Below are positions 52,692 through 61,001 of a DNA stretch of 64,000 nt, piece after piece. Each line of letters begins with the position of its first letter. The first letter of the stretch is position 1. Origin of the DNA: Crenalkalicoccus roseus (lineage in GTDB: Bacteria; Pseudomonadota; Alphaproteobacteria; Acetobacterales; Acetobacteraceae); assembly GCF_004761865.1 (NCBI RefSeq), contig NZ_SJDM01000005.1, positions 62,001-126,000 on the forward strand, written 5' to 3'. Both the position numbers and the translations under genes were made by a program. The notes below the pieces were generated by a model. The model ran no database searches. It saw only the letters and a list, made by a program, of their open reading frames with translations, and was not told the origin of the DNA.

Positions 52692-53489
52692 ATGGCCGAG
52701 GAGCCGCCGCTGCTGGTCCGCCGCGAGGGTGCGGTGGTCCACGCCGTCATGAACCGGCCGGAGCGGCGCAATGCGCTCAGCCTCGCCATGGGCGAGGCCT
52801 GGGACGCGCTGCTCGGCGCGCTGCGCGAGGACCGGGAGGCGCGGGTGCTGGTCGTCTCCGGCGCCGGCGGGCATTTCTGCGCCGGGCTCGATCTCACCGA
52901 GGTCGCCAGCGACGAGGCGCCGGCGCAGCGCCTTGCCCGGCAGCAGGAGCGCAACCGCCGCATCGGCGCGCGCTTCGCCGGGATCTCCGCGCTGCCGCAG
53001 GTGGTGATCGCGGCGGTGCAGGGGGCGTGCCATGCCGGCGGCCTCGGCTTCTGCTGCGCCGCCGATATCGCCTTCGCCGCCGCCGATGCGCGCTTCTGCG
53101 CGCCGGAGGTGCGGCGCGGCCTGGTTCCGGCGCAGATCCTGCCCTGGCTCGCCCGCCGCGTCGGCCGCACTGCGGCGACGCGGCTGGTGCTGGAGGCCAA
53201 CGTGATCGACGCCGCCGAGGCGGGGCGCATCGGCCTGGTGCACGGCGTGCTGCCGGACGCGGCGGCGCTGCAGGCGCAGGTGGCGGCGACCGTCGCCGCG
53301 GTGCTGGAGGGTGCCCCCGGCGCGCTCGCGGAAACCAAGGGGCTGCTCGCCGCCCTCGGTCCGGTGGCGCCGGAGGGCTACGCCGCGGCGGCCGCCGACG
53401 CCTTCGCCCGCACCGCCACCAGCGCCGAGGCGGCGGAGGGTATCGCGGCATTCCGCGAGCGGCGCCGGCCGCGCTGGGCCGCCGGGTAG
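52692..53489 (+). CDS. Enoyl-CoA hydratase/isomerase family protein
   Basis: 265 residues, crotonase fold. The oxyanion-hole 'GAGGHFCAGLDLTE' is at 57-70. Of the two catalytic acids of rat enoyl-CoA hydratase, the second is kept (Glu139 in 'FCAPEVRRG') while the first position reads Gly119, so the reaction could be hydration with changed chemistry, isomerisation or ring cleavage. The ATG follows GGGAGGGAAGG. It lies divergent from the D-aminoacylase gene. The beta-hydroxyacid dehydrogenase follows 69 bases later on the same strand. Confidence 0.87.
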   Translation: MAEEPPLLVRREGAVVHAVMNRPERRNALSLAMGEAWDALLGALREDREARVLVVSGAGGHFCAGLDLTEVASDEAPAQRLARQQERNRRIGARFAGISALPQVVIAAVQGACHAGGLGFCCAADIAFAAADARFCAPEVRRGLVPAQILPWLARRVGRTAATRLVLEANVIDAAEAGRIGLVHGVLPDAAALQAQVAATVAAVLEGAPGALAETKGLLAALGPVAPEGYAAAAADAFARTATSAEAAEGIAAFRERRRPRWAAG

Positions 53490-53558
53490 CCCCTCCCCCG
53501 CTTGCCAGCCCGGCCTGGCGGAGGGAGCATCGGCCGGATGGAGAGGGGAGGAACGCGC

Positions 53559-54464
53559 ATGGCCGCCACGGATGGGCCGGTGGGCTTCGTCGGCCTTGGC
53601 ATGATGGGCCTGCCCATGGCGCGCTCGCTGTTGCGGCGCGGCTGGCGGCTGGTGGCCTGCGACCCGTCCGGGGCGGCGCGTGCCGCGCTGGCCGAGGGCG
53701 CGGCCCCCGGCGCGGCGCGCTTCGCCGACACGCCGGCCGAGGTGGCGGAGGCCTGCCGGGTGGTGGTGCTGATGCTGCCCGACAGCCGCGTGGTGGCGCA
53801 GGTGATGGAAGGTCCGGGCGGGCTGATCGCGGTGCTGCGGCCAGGGCAGCTCGTGGTGGACATGGGATCCTCCGTGCCGTCGGAGACGCGCCGGCTCGCC
53901 GCCGCGCTCGCCGGGCGCGGCGCGGCCATGGTGGATGCGCCGGTCTCCGGCAGCGTGGTCAAGGCGACCTCCGGCACGCTGACGATCATGGTCGGCGGCA
54001 ACGACCAGGCCTTTGCCCTGGCCGAGCCGGTGCTGCGCGGCATGGGAGAGACGCTGATCCGCACCGGCCCGGTCGGCAGCGCGCATGCGATGAAGGCGCT
54101 GAACAACTACGTCTACGCCGCCGGCCTGCTGGCGGCGGTGGAGGCGCTGCGCATGGGCGAGCGGCTCGGGCTCGACCTCGGCATCCTGACCGAGGTGATG
54201 AACGCCTCCTCGGGCCGCAACGTCGCCACCGAGACCAAGCTGCGGCAGGAGATCCTGTCCGGACGCTACCAGGGCGGGTTCCAGCTCGGGCTGATGCGCA
54301 AGGACCTGGAAACCGCTGCCGCCATCGCCGCGGAAACCGGCTTCCCGGCGCGCCAGCTCGGCCTGTGCCTCGAGGTGTGGAACGGGGCGGTGGCGGCGCT
54401 CGGCGCGAAGGCCGACAACACCGAGATCCACCGCCATCTCGGCGGCGGGCCGGAAAGGCGTTGA
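53559..54464 (+). CDS. NAD(P)-dependent beta-hydroxyacid dehydrogenase (3-hydroxyisobutyrate dehydrogenase family)
   Basis: 301 residues. Dinucleotide-binding 'GFVGLGMMGLPMA' at 9-21, substrate loop 'DAPVSGSVVKATSGTL' at 127-142, catalytic Lys179 in 'AHAMKALNN' and the C-terminal helix 'GLMRKDLETA' that covers the active site. It oxidises a beta-hydroxy acid such as 3-hydroxyisobutyrate or a sugar-acid derivative. A paralogue of the frameshifted reductase at 16152-17087 but intact. AGGGGAGGAA precedes the ATG. The upstream hydratase suggests a branched-chain or aromatic acid route. Confidence 0.9.
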   Translation: MAATDGPVGFVGLGMMGLPMARSLLRRGWRLVACDPSGAARAALAEGAAPGAARFADTPAEVAEACRVVVLMLPDSRVVAQVMEGPGGLIAVLRPGQLVVDMGSSVPSETRRLAAALAGRGAAMVDAPVSGSVVKATSGTLTIMVGGNDQAFALAEPVLRGMGETLIRTGPVGSAHAMKALNNYVYAAGLLAAVEALRMGERLGLDLGILTEVMNASSGRNVATETKLRQEILSGRYQGGFQLGLMRKDLETAAAIAAETGFPARQLGLCLEVWNGAVAALGAKADNTEIHRHLGGGPERR

Positions 54465-54476
54465 GCGGCGCCGGCC

Positions 54477-55157
54477 TCAGCGGTCCTGCAGCGCCTCGCG
54501 CACCACGGAGCGGAACTCCCTCCGGTGCAGCTCGTGCAGCACGAGCAGGCTGGCGGCGACCAGCGCCAGGGGGTGCAGCAGCCAGGCCAGCGCGGCGAGG
54601 CCGAAATAGTAGGCGCGCAGCCCGCTGTTGAAGTGCCGCGCGGCGCGGTTCGCCACCTTCGCCGCGGTCGCCGCCCGCCGCACCCAGCGCGGATCGTCGG
54701 CGCCCTGGCCGATGCCGCCGACGACGATGCAGCAGTAGTTGAACTGGCGCAGCGCCCAGGTGAGCTCGAAGAAGGCGCGCACGAAGATCACCAGGAGCAG
54801 CGCCACCTTCATCTCCCACGCCACCGGGTCGGGCGCGGCGGCGAAGGGCAGCACGCCGAAGACGCGCGCGCCGAGCTCGGGGCTGCCCAGCATTGCCACC
54901 AGGCCGCCGAGGATGAAGATGGCGGTGTTGGCGAGGAAGGAGGTGCTGTTCATCAGATTGCCGATGGTGGCGACGTCGGCGATGCGGTTCTCCCGCCCGA
55001 GCATCGCCTGCATCCAGCGGTGCCTGTGCTCGTCCATGGCGGCGATGACGCTGCGGCCGCGAATCCGCGGCACCCGGTCCACCACCGTGGCGTAGCCGAT
55101 CCAGCAGGCCGCGAAGACGCCGAGCGCGATCCAGTCGAGCAGGGTGAGGGAGGTCAT
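54477..55157 (-). CDS. DUF599 family membrane protein
   Basis: 226 residues with four predicted membrane helices (about 6-26, 75-97, 113-138, 185-210) and a conserved 'FFELTWALRQFNYC' and 'FNSGLRAYYFGLAALAWL' pattern, the latter typical of DUF599. Function unknown. The ATG follows GAGGGAGG-like sequence on the minus strand's upstream side only weakly. It lies 92 bases after icd, separated by a terminator-like hairpin, so it may be transcribed separately. Confidence 0.85.
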   Translation of the reverse strand: MTSLTLLDWIALGVFAACWIGYATVVDRVPRIRGRSVIAAMDEHRHRWMQAMLGRENRIADVATIGNLMNSTSFLANTAIFILGGLVAMLGSPELGARVFGVLPFAAAPDPVAWEMKVALLLVIFVRAFFELTWALRQFNYCCIVVGGIGQGADDPRWVRRAATAAKVANRAARHFNSGLRAYYFGLAALAWLLHPLALVAASLLVLHELHRREFRSVVREALQDR

Positions 55158-55194
55158 CCCGGGCCGGGCTCCGCCGTTCGTGCCGGAGGGACGG

Positions 55195-55226
55195 AAAGGG
55201 GGCGGGCCCGCGCCGGACCCGCCCCC
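55195..55226 (-). terminator. Terminator-like hairpin downstream of icd
   Basis: A perfect 9-bp GC stem GGGGGCGGG / CCCGCCCCC (55198-55206 with 55218-55226) and an 11-base loop. On the minus strand it is followed by TTT then CC. A short T run makes it a moderate intrinsic terminator for icd. Confidence 0.5.
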
Positions 55227-55249
55227 CGCCCGCCTCCGCCAAGGGTGGG

Positions 55250-56464
55250 TCAGGCCATCGCCTTCTTCAGGTTCTCGTCGATCTTCGCCAGGAACGCTTG
55301 GGTGTTCAGCCAAGGCTGGTCCTTGCCGATCAGGATGGCGAGGTCCTTCGTCATGTGCCCGCTCTCGACCGTCTCGATGCAGACGCGCTCCAGCGTCTCG
55401 GCGAAGCGGGTCACCTCCGGGGTGTCGTCGAAGCGGCCACGATAGGCGAGGCCGCGGGTCCAGGCGAAGATGGAGGCGATCGGGTTGGTGCTGGTCTCGC
55501 GCCCCTTCTGGTGCTCGCGGTAGTGGCGCGTCACCGTGCCGTGCGCGGCCTCGGACTCCACCGTCCTGCCGTCGGGCGAGAGCAGCACCGAGGTCATCAG
55601 GCCGAGGCTGCCGAACCCCTGCGCCACCACGTCCGACTGCACGTCGCCGTCGTAGTTCTTGCAGGCCCAGACATAGCCGCCTTCCCACTTCAGGGCCGAG
55701 GCCACCATGTCGTCGATCAGCCGGTGCTCGTAGGTGAGGCCGCGCTTCTCGTATTCCACCTTGAATTCAGCGTCGTAGATCTCCTGGAACACGTCCTTGA
55801 ACATGCCGTCATAGGCCTTGAGGATCGTGTTCTTGGTCGAGAGGTAGACCGGGAAGCTGCGCGCCAGGCCGTAGTTGAAGCAGGCGCGCGCGAAGCCCTC
55901 GATCGAGGCCCTGGTGTTGTGCATGCCGAGGGTGACGCCCGGCCCCTTGAAGTCGTGCACCTCTAGCGTCATCGGCTCGCCGCCGCCGGCCGGCTGGTAG
56001 GTCAGCGTCACCTTGCCGGGACCCGGAATCTTGGTTTCCGCGGCGCGGTAGATGTCGCCATAGGCGTGGCGGCCGACGACGATCGGCCTGGTCCAGTGCG
56101 GCACCAGGCGCGGGACGTTGCTGCAGATGATCGGCTCGCGGAAGATCGTGCCGTCGAGGATGTTGCGGATGGTGCCGTTCGGCGAGCGCCACATCTTCTT
56201 CAGGCCGAACTCCTCCACCCGCGCCTCGTCGGGGGTGATGGTCGCGCACTTCACGCCTACGCCGTAGCGCTTGATGGCCTGCGCCGCCTCGACCGTCACC
56301 TGGTCGTCGGTGGCGTCGCGGTTCTGGATGCCGAGGTCGTAGTACTTCAGGTCCACGTCCAGGTAGGGAAGGATCAGCTTCTCCTTGATGAACCCCCAGA
56401 TGATGCGGGTCATCTCGTCCCCGTCGAGCTCGACGACGGGGTTCTTCACCTTGATCTTCGCCAT
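55250..56464 (-). CDS. icd: Isocitrate dehydrogenase, NADP-dependent (eukaryotic-like subfamily)
   Basis: 404 residues, the size of the dimeric type found in many alphaproteobacteria and eukaryotes. '[21 protein letters not shown]' opens the protein. The substrate site '[19 protein letters not shown]' is near 95-113, and the metal/cofactor residues follow in '[28 protein letters not shown]' (250-277) and '[33 protein letters not shown]' near 310. It makes 2-oxoglutarate and NADPH in the TCA cycle. An in-frame extension of 30 residues lacks similarity; the ATG at 56464 is used. Downstream of asd on the same strand, 105 bases apart. Confidence 0.96.
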   Translation of the reverse strand: MAKIKVKNPVVELDGDEMTRIIWGFIKEKLILPYLDVDLKYYDLGIQNRDATDDQVTVEAAQAIKRYGVGVKCATITPDEARVEEFGLKKMWRSPNGTIRNILDGTIFREPIICSNVPRLVPHWTRPIVVGRHAYGDIYRAAETKIPGPGKVTLTYQPAGGGEPMTLEVHDFKGPGVTLGMHNTRASIEGFARACFNYGLARSFPVYLSTKNTILKAYDGMFKDVFQEIYDAEFKVEYEKRGLTYEHRLIDDMVASALKWEGGYVWACKNYDGDVQSDVVAQGFGSLGLMTSVLLSPDGRTVESEAAHGTVTRHYREHQKGRETSTNPIASIFAWTRGLAYRGRFDDTPEVTRFAETLERVCIETVESGHMTKDLAILIGKDQPWLNTQAFLAKIDENLKKAMA

Positions 56465-56569
56465 GCCTGGTCCTCGTGGTCTCCGCCCCGGCGCCCGGGC
56501 ACCGGGGGTGGTGGAAAGCCGGCGGACCATCGCACCGCCCCCGGCCGGGGGCAAGCCCGGCCCGGGCGG

Positions 56570-57604
56570 TCAGGCGGCGCGGCGTTCCGCGATCAGACCC
56601 TGCGCGATCAGCGCCTCGGCGATCTGCACCGCGTTCAGCGCCGCGCCCTTGCGCAGGTTGTCGGAGACGCACCAGAAGGCGAGGCCGTGCGGCACCGTGG
56701 GGTCGCGCCGCAGCCGCGAGACGAAGACCGCGTCCTCGCCCGCCGCCTCGGTCTGGGTGACGTAGCCGCCATCCTCCCTGCGGTCCACCACCTGCACTCC
56801 GGGCGCCTCGCGCAGCGCCTCCCAGGCCTGCTTCTCGGTAATGGGCGATTCGAATTCGACATGCACCGCCTCGGCATGGCCGATGAAGACGGGCACCCGC
56901 ACGCAGGTGGCGATGACGGCGATGTCGGGATCGAGGATCTTCCTGGTCTCGACCGCCATCTTCCACTCCTCCTTGGTGGAGCCGTCCTCCATGAAGCGGT
57001 CGATGTGCGGGATGCAGTTGAAGGCGATCGGCTTGGTGAACTGCTCCGGCGTGGCCGGATCGTTCACGTAGACGGCGCGGGTCTGGTTGAACAGCTCGTC
57101 CATCGCCTCCTTTCCCGCGCCGGAAACCGACTGGTAGGTGGCGACCACGACGCGCCGGATGCGGGCGAGCTGGTGCAGCGGCTTCAGCGCCACCACCATC
57201 TGGATGGTCGAGCAGTTCGGATTGGCGATGATGTTGCGCTTGCTGAACTGCTTCAGGGCGTGCGGGTTCACCTCCGGCACGACCAGCGGGATGTCGGGCT
57301 CCATGCGGAACTGGCTGGTATTGTCGATCACCACGCAGCCCGCCGCCGCCGCCCGCGGCGCATGTACGGCGGAAACCGCGGCGCCCGGGGAGAACAGGCC
57401 GATATCCGTGCCGTGGAAGTCGAATTTCTCCAGGTTCTGGACCTTGAGCACGGCCTTGTCGCCGAAGGAGACCTCCTGCCCCGCCGAGCGGCCCGAGGCG
57501 AGGGCCACCACCTCGCTGGCCGGGAAGTCGCGCTCGGCGAGGGTCTTGAGAATCTCGCGTCCCACCGCCCCGGTGGCGCCGACGACCGCGACCCTGTAGC
57601 CCAT
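56570..57604 (-). CDS. asd: Aspartate-semialdehyde dehydrogenase
   Basis: 344 residues. NADP-binding 'VVGATGAVGREI' at 7-18, active-site Cys131 in 'NPNCST' and His243 in 'VFIGHAE', with the substrate Gln/Arg line 'SGAGKEAM' near 161-168. It converts aspartyl phosphate to aspartate semialdehyde, feeding lysine, diaminopimelate, threonine and methionine synthesis. GGGAGAGG lies three to ten bases before the ATG. Copy B of the dispersed element lies 52 bases upstream. Confidence 0.96.
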   Translation of the reverse strand: MGYRVAVVGATGAVGREILKTLAERDFPASEVVALASGRSAGQEVSFGDKAVLKVQNLEKFDFHGTDIGLFSPGAAVSAVHAPRAAAAGCVVIDNTSQFRMEPDIPLVVPEVNPHALKQFSKRNIIANPNCSTIQMVVALKPLHQLARIRRVVVATYQSVSGAGKEAMDELFNQTRAVYVNDPATPEQFTKPIAFNCIPHIDRFMEDGSTKEEWKMAVETRKILDPDIAVIATCVRVPVFIGHAEAVHVEFESPITEKQAWEALREAPGVQVVDRREDGGYVTQTEAAGEDAVFVSRLRRDPTVPHGLAFWCVSDNLRKGAALNAVQIAEALIAQGLIAERRAA

Positions 57605-57655
57605 TGGCCTCTCCCGAAACGAACATGACCCCGACCCGGGGGCCGTCGGTTGTCC

Positions 57656-57750
57656 AGCGCCTGACCCGCGGCGGCGGAATCGCCGGAGCGGGGACCCAGT
57701 CGCTCAACGAAGGGCGCAAGCACGACCCGCCGAAGTGGACCATGCTGTAG
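57656..57750 (+). repeat. Copy B of a dispersed intergenic element (95 bp)
   Basis: Begins AGCGCCTGA and ends GCTGTAG, exactly the length of copy A (27330-27424), with 34 of the first 36 bases the same. It shares CGCTCAAC-N-AAGG with copy C. Located in the divergent region between asd and a small membrane-protein gene. Confidence 0.65.
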
Positions 57751-57849
57751 GCCCGCCTGGCGCCAGGTTCAAGCAGGCCGGCGCGGCCTTGCCCTCCGTC
57801 GCCGGCGGCCCACTATCGGGGCGATACGCCCGGCGAAAGGGAGACGCTC

Positions 57850-58083
57850 ATGCTGCTGCGCTGCGCATTCCAGGCCTCCGCCATGGCCGCCGCCATCGGG
57901 GGCCTGGCCTTCACCGCGGGCGTCGGCTTCGGCGTGGCGGCGGTCGGGGCCGCGTGCCTGCTGCGGCGCGGGATGAGAAGCCGCGCCGCCTGGCAGGAGG
58001 ATCGCCTGGCGGGTGGCGCCGGCACGCCGGAGGAGCCGATCCTCACCGGGCAGGAGCCGAGCTCTCCCGCCATGCCCGGCTGA
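57850..58083 (+). CDS. Small hypothetical membrane protein, 77 aa
   Basis: No family recognised. One strongly hydrophobic stretch (about residues 5-40, rich in Ala/Gly, perhaps two short helices) is followed by a polar 35-residue tail. AAAGGGAGA at a good distance before the ATG supports translation. Copy B of the intergenic element sits about 100 bases upstream in the same direction and may carry its promoter. Convergent with the RidA-type gene. Confidence 0.6.
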   Translation: MLLRCAFQASAMAAAIGGLAFTAGVGFGVAAVGAACLLRRGMRSRAAWQEDRLAGGAGTPEEPILTGQEPSSPAMPG

Positions 58084-58101
58084 GGAGGCGCTCCGGCCGG
58101 A

Positions 58102-58500
58102 TCAGTCCGGCAGCAGCGCCGTCGCCTCGATCTCGACCCGTGCCTCGGGCTCGACCAGGGCGCTCACCTCCACCAGGGTCATGGCCGGGAAATGTCGGCC
58201 CATGGCGCTTCGGTAGGCATGGCCGAGCGCGGGCAGGCTTGCCCGGTACTCCTCCATGTCGCGCACATACCAGGTCAGGCGGGCAACATGCTCGGGGCTG
58301 CCGCCGGCCTCGGCCACTACGGCAAGGATGTTGCGCAGCGCCTGCTGGACCTGGGAGGCGAAGTCGGGCGCGAATTGCCCCTGGCTATCGGCGCCTACCT
58401 GGCCGGCGACGAAGACCATCCGGCCCCGCCCGGCCATGCCGTTAGCGTAGCCCTTGGGCACCGGCCATCCGGGGGGGTGTAGCACGGTCAGTGGGGCCAT
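58102..58500 (-). CDS. RidA family protein (YjgF/YER057c/UK114)
   Basis: 132 residues with the chorismate-mutase-like trimer fold. 'FVAGQVGADSQG' near 30 and the C-terminal 'RVEIEATALLPD' are family signatures. The arginine that RidA uses to bind imino acids (Arg105 in the classic form) should lie near residue 120 here ('ARVEIEA'), and it is present. Members hydrolyse reactive enamines or imines or act in catabolic pathways. The start has no neighbour constraint; 58500 is the ATG giving the usual length. It is downstream of an SDR gene on the same strand. Confidence 0.85.
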   Translation of the reverse strand: MAPLTVLHPPGWPVPKGYANGMAGRGRMVFVAGQVGADSQGQFAPDFASQVQQALRNILAVVAEAGGSPEHVARLTWYVRDMEEYRASLPALGHAYRSAMGRHFPAMTLVEVSALVEPEARVEIEATALLPD

Positions 58501-58540
58501 GGGCGGCGAACCTCCCTCGCGGGCTGTTGAAGGGGCTCCA

Positions 58541-59305
58541 TCATCGCGGCGGCATCCGCAGCGCGCCGTCGAGGCGAATGGTCTCGCCGTTCAGGTAGGG
58601 GTTCTCGACGATCTGCATGGCGAGCATCGCGAACTCGTCCGGCACGCCGAGGCGCTGCGGATTTGGCACGGAGGCGTTCAGCGCCGCCCGCACATTCTCC
58701 GGCAGCCGCCCGAGCAGCGGCGTGTCGAAGATGCCCGGCGCGATGGTGCAGACGCGGATGTGCCGGCTGGCGAGGTCGCGCGCGGCGCAGATGGTCAGGC
58801 CGATGACGCCCGCCTTGGAGCTGGCGTAGGGCGTCTGCCCGATCTGCCCCTCATAGCCGGCGACGGAGGCGGTGAGGATGCACACGCCGCGCTCCTCGCC
58901 GAGCGGCTCCGCCCGTGCCATGGCGGCGGCGGCCAGGCGCAGCGCGTTGAAGGTGCCGATCAGGTTGACGCGGATGATCTCGGTGAAATGCTCGAGCGGC
59001 ATCGGCTTGCCGTCGCGGTCCACGACGCGGCTCGACCCGCCGCGGCCGGCGCAGTGCACCAGCACCCGCAGCGGGCCGAGCCCCTCGGCCGCCGCGACCG
59101 CCGCCTCCATCGCCTGCGGATCGGCGACATCCGCCGCAACGAAGCGCGCGCCGCTGCCGAGTTCCCTCGCCACCGCCTCGCCCTGCGGGCCGGGCAGGTC
59201 GCAGAGCACCACCTTCGCGCCGCGGGCGACAAGCCGCCGCGCGGTGGCGAGGCCGAGCCCCGATGCGCCGCCGGTGACGAGGGCGACCTGATCCTTCACG
59301 TCCAT
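58541..59305 (-). CDS. Short-chain dehydrogenase/reductase (3-hydroxyacyl-CoA dehydrogenase type II-like)
   Basis: 254 residues. NAD-binding TGGASGLG at 11-18, then 'DVADPQAM', the 'HCAG' turn near 84-87, and the catalytic set Ser147, Tyr160 and Lys164 ('SVAGYEGQIGQTPYASSK', 147-164). The 'VASRH...TIAPGIFDTPLL' line is typical of HSD17B10-like enzymes that oxidise 3-hydroxyacyl-CoA or 2-methyl-3-hydroxybutyryl-CoA. Divergent from the acyl-CoA synthetase and 40 bases upstream of the RidA-type gene. Confidence 0.9.
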   Translation of the reverse strand: MDVKDQVALVTGGASGLGLATARRLVARGAKVVLCDLPGPQGEAVARELGSGARFVAADVADPQAMEAAVAAAEGLGPLRVLVHCAGRGGSSRVVDRDGKPMPLEHFTEIIRVNLIGTFNALRLAAAAMARAEPLGEERGVCILTASVAGYEGQIGQTPYASSKAGVIGLTICAARDLASRHIRVCTIAPGIFDTPLLGRLPENVRAALNASVPNPQRLGVPDEFAMLAMQIVENPYLNGETIRLDGALRMPPR

Positions 59306-59459
59306 GCGCGTCTCCTCTCTGGGCCGCTTGCCAGGATGCCAGACTCTCCCGCCGCACGGGCCGGGTCAAATGCCGCCGGTACGGATTGACGCCGCCGCGC
59401 CGTGACCCGCAGGCTGCGCGGGACGGGGCGAGGTCCCCGGGGAGGAAAGGCGGCACGGC

Positions 59460-60989
59460 ATGGCGCTTCTGACGCACTGGGCGCAGCGCGCCCCGGACAA
59501 GGTCGCGGCGCATTTCCCGGACAGCGGCGAGGCCGTGACCTATGGCGCGCTGGAGGCGCGGGCGGGGCGCGTAGCGCGTTGGCTCGCGGGGCTCGGCCTG
59601 CGGCCCGGGGAGGGCATCGCCCTGCTGGTGGAGAACCGGCCGGAGTTCTTGGAGATCGCGGAGGGGGCGAAGCGCGCCGGCCTCTACTACACGCCGCTCT
59701 CCATCCATCTGCGGCCGCACGAGGTCGCCTATGTGCTGCAGGATTCCGGCGCCCGGCTGCTGATCGCGAGCCCCGCCCTGGCGGATCTTGCCGCGGCGCT
59801 GGTGGTCGAGGGCGCGGTGGGGGAGCGGCCGCGCTTCGCCCTCGGCGAGGGGCTGCCGGGCTACGGATCCTACGAGGCGGCGCTGGCCGCGCAGGACCCC
59901 GCGGCGCCCCTGCCCGAGGGACCGCTCGGGCGCGAATTCCTCTACTCCTCCGGCACCACCGGCCTGCCCAAGGGCATCCGCCGGCCGCTGATCCCCTGGG
60001 CGGAGCGCGACCGCCCGGAATGGGACATGACCTGGAAGACGCTCTACGGCTTCGGGGAGGACACGGTCTACCTCTCCCCGGCGCCGCTCTACCACGCGGC
60101 ACCCAATCGCTACGTGGCGCGCACCCTGGGCGAGGGCGGCACCGCCGTGGTGCTGCGGAAATTCGACCCGGAGGCGGCGCTCGCCGCCATCGCGCGATAC
60201 CGCGTCACCCACAGCCAGTGGGTGCCGACCATGTTCATCCGCCTGCTGGCGCTGCCGGAGGCGGTGCGGGCACGCTACGACCTCTCCTCCCACCGCTGCG
60301 CCATCCATGCCGCCGCGCCCTGCCCGGTCTCGGTGAAGCGGGCGATGATCGGCTGGTGGGGGCCGATCCTCTGGGAATACTACGCGGGTTCGGAGGGCGT
60401 GGGCACCACGGTGGTGGACAGCGCCACCTGGCTGCGCAAGCCAGGCACGGTGGGGCGGCCGGTGAACGGCGTCTCGGTCCACATCACCGACGAGGCGGGG
60501 CGGGAACTGCCGCCCGGCGAAACCGGGCAGATCTGGTTCGAGGGCGGGCCGCGCTTCGCCTACCACAACGCGCCGGAGAAGACCGCCGCCTCCTACAATG
60601 ACCGCGGCTGGGCGACGCTCGGCGATCTCGGCTGGCTGGACGAGGAGGGCTTCCTGTTCCTCTCCAACCGGCGCGCCGACCTGATCCTCTCGGGCGGCGT
60701 CAACATCTACCCGGCCGAGATCGAGGCCGTGCTGGTGCAGCACCCCGACGTGGCGGAGGTGGCAGTGGTCGGCATTCCGCATGCCGAGATGGGCGAGCAG
60801 GTGCACGCCGTTGTGGTGCCGCGCGCCGGGGCGGCGGGCGACGCGGCACTGCGGGCCGCGCTGGAGGCCTGGTGCCGCGACCGCCTGGCCGGACCGAAGC
60901 GGCCGCGGAGCTGGGAATTCGCCACCGAACTGCCGCGCAGCGAGGCGGGCAAGCTGCTGCGCCGGCTGCTGAAAGAGCGCTACCTGTAG
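59460..60989 (+). CDS. AMP-binding acyl-CoA synthetase
   Basis: 509 residues of the ANL superfamily. Motif A5-like 'YSSGTTGLPKGIRRP' at about 161-175 binds ATP. 'GSEGVGTTV' near 310, 'LGDLGWLDEEGFLFLSNR' near 383 and the C-terminal 'LPRSEAGKLLRR' with the catalytic Lys (near 501) complete the set. It activates a carboxylic acid to its CoA thioester through an acyl-AMP. A TTGACG at 59386-59391 with a -10 about 17-18 bases on could be its promoter, and GGGGAGGAAAGG precedes the ATG. Probably works with the SDR encoded divergently. Confidence 0.92.
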   Translation: MALLTHWAQRAPDKVAAHFPDSGEAVTYGALEARAGRVARWLAGLGLRPGEGIALLVENRPEFLEIAEGAKRAGLYYTPLSIHLRPHEVAYVLQDSGARLLIASPALADLAAALVVEGAVGERPRFALGEGLPGYGSYEAALAAQDPAAPLPEGPLGREFLYSSGTTGLPKGIRRPLIPWAERDRPEWDMTWKTLYGFGEDTVYLSPAPLYHAAPNRYVARTLGEGGTAVVLRKFDPEAALAAIARYRVTHSQWVPTMFIRLLALPEAVRARYDLSSHRCAIHAAAPCPVSVKRAMIGWWGPILWEYYAGSEGVGTTVVDSATWLRKPGTVGRPVNGVSVHITDEAGRELPPGETGQIWFEGGPRFAYHNAPEKTAASYNDRGWATLGDLGWLDEEGFLFLSNRRADLILSGGVNIYPAEIEAVLVQHPDVAEVAVVGIPHAEMGEQVHAVVVPRAGAAGDAALRAALEAWCRDRLAGPKRPRSWEFATELPRSEAGKLLRRLLKERYL

Positions 60990-61001
60990 GGGGCGGCCGC
61001 G

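Noticed and set aside
51096-54437. Very long open frames antisense to or extending beyond real genes (also 3729-6965, 10920-14651, 37544-41143)
   Set aside because: They arise because G/C-ending codons make stop codons rare in other frames; the translations are Arg/Pro/Gly/Ala-rich without family motifs and cover well-supported genes on the other strand.
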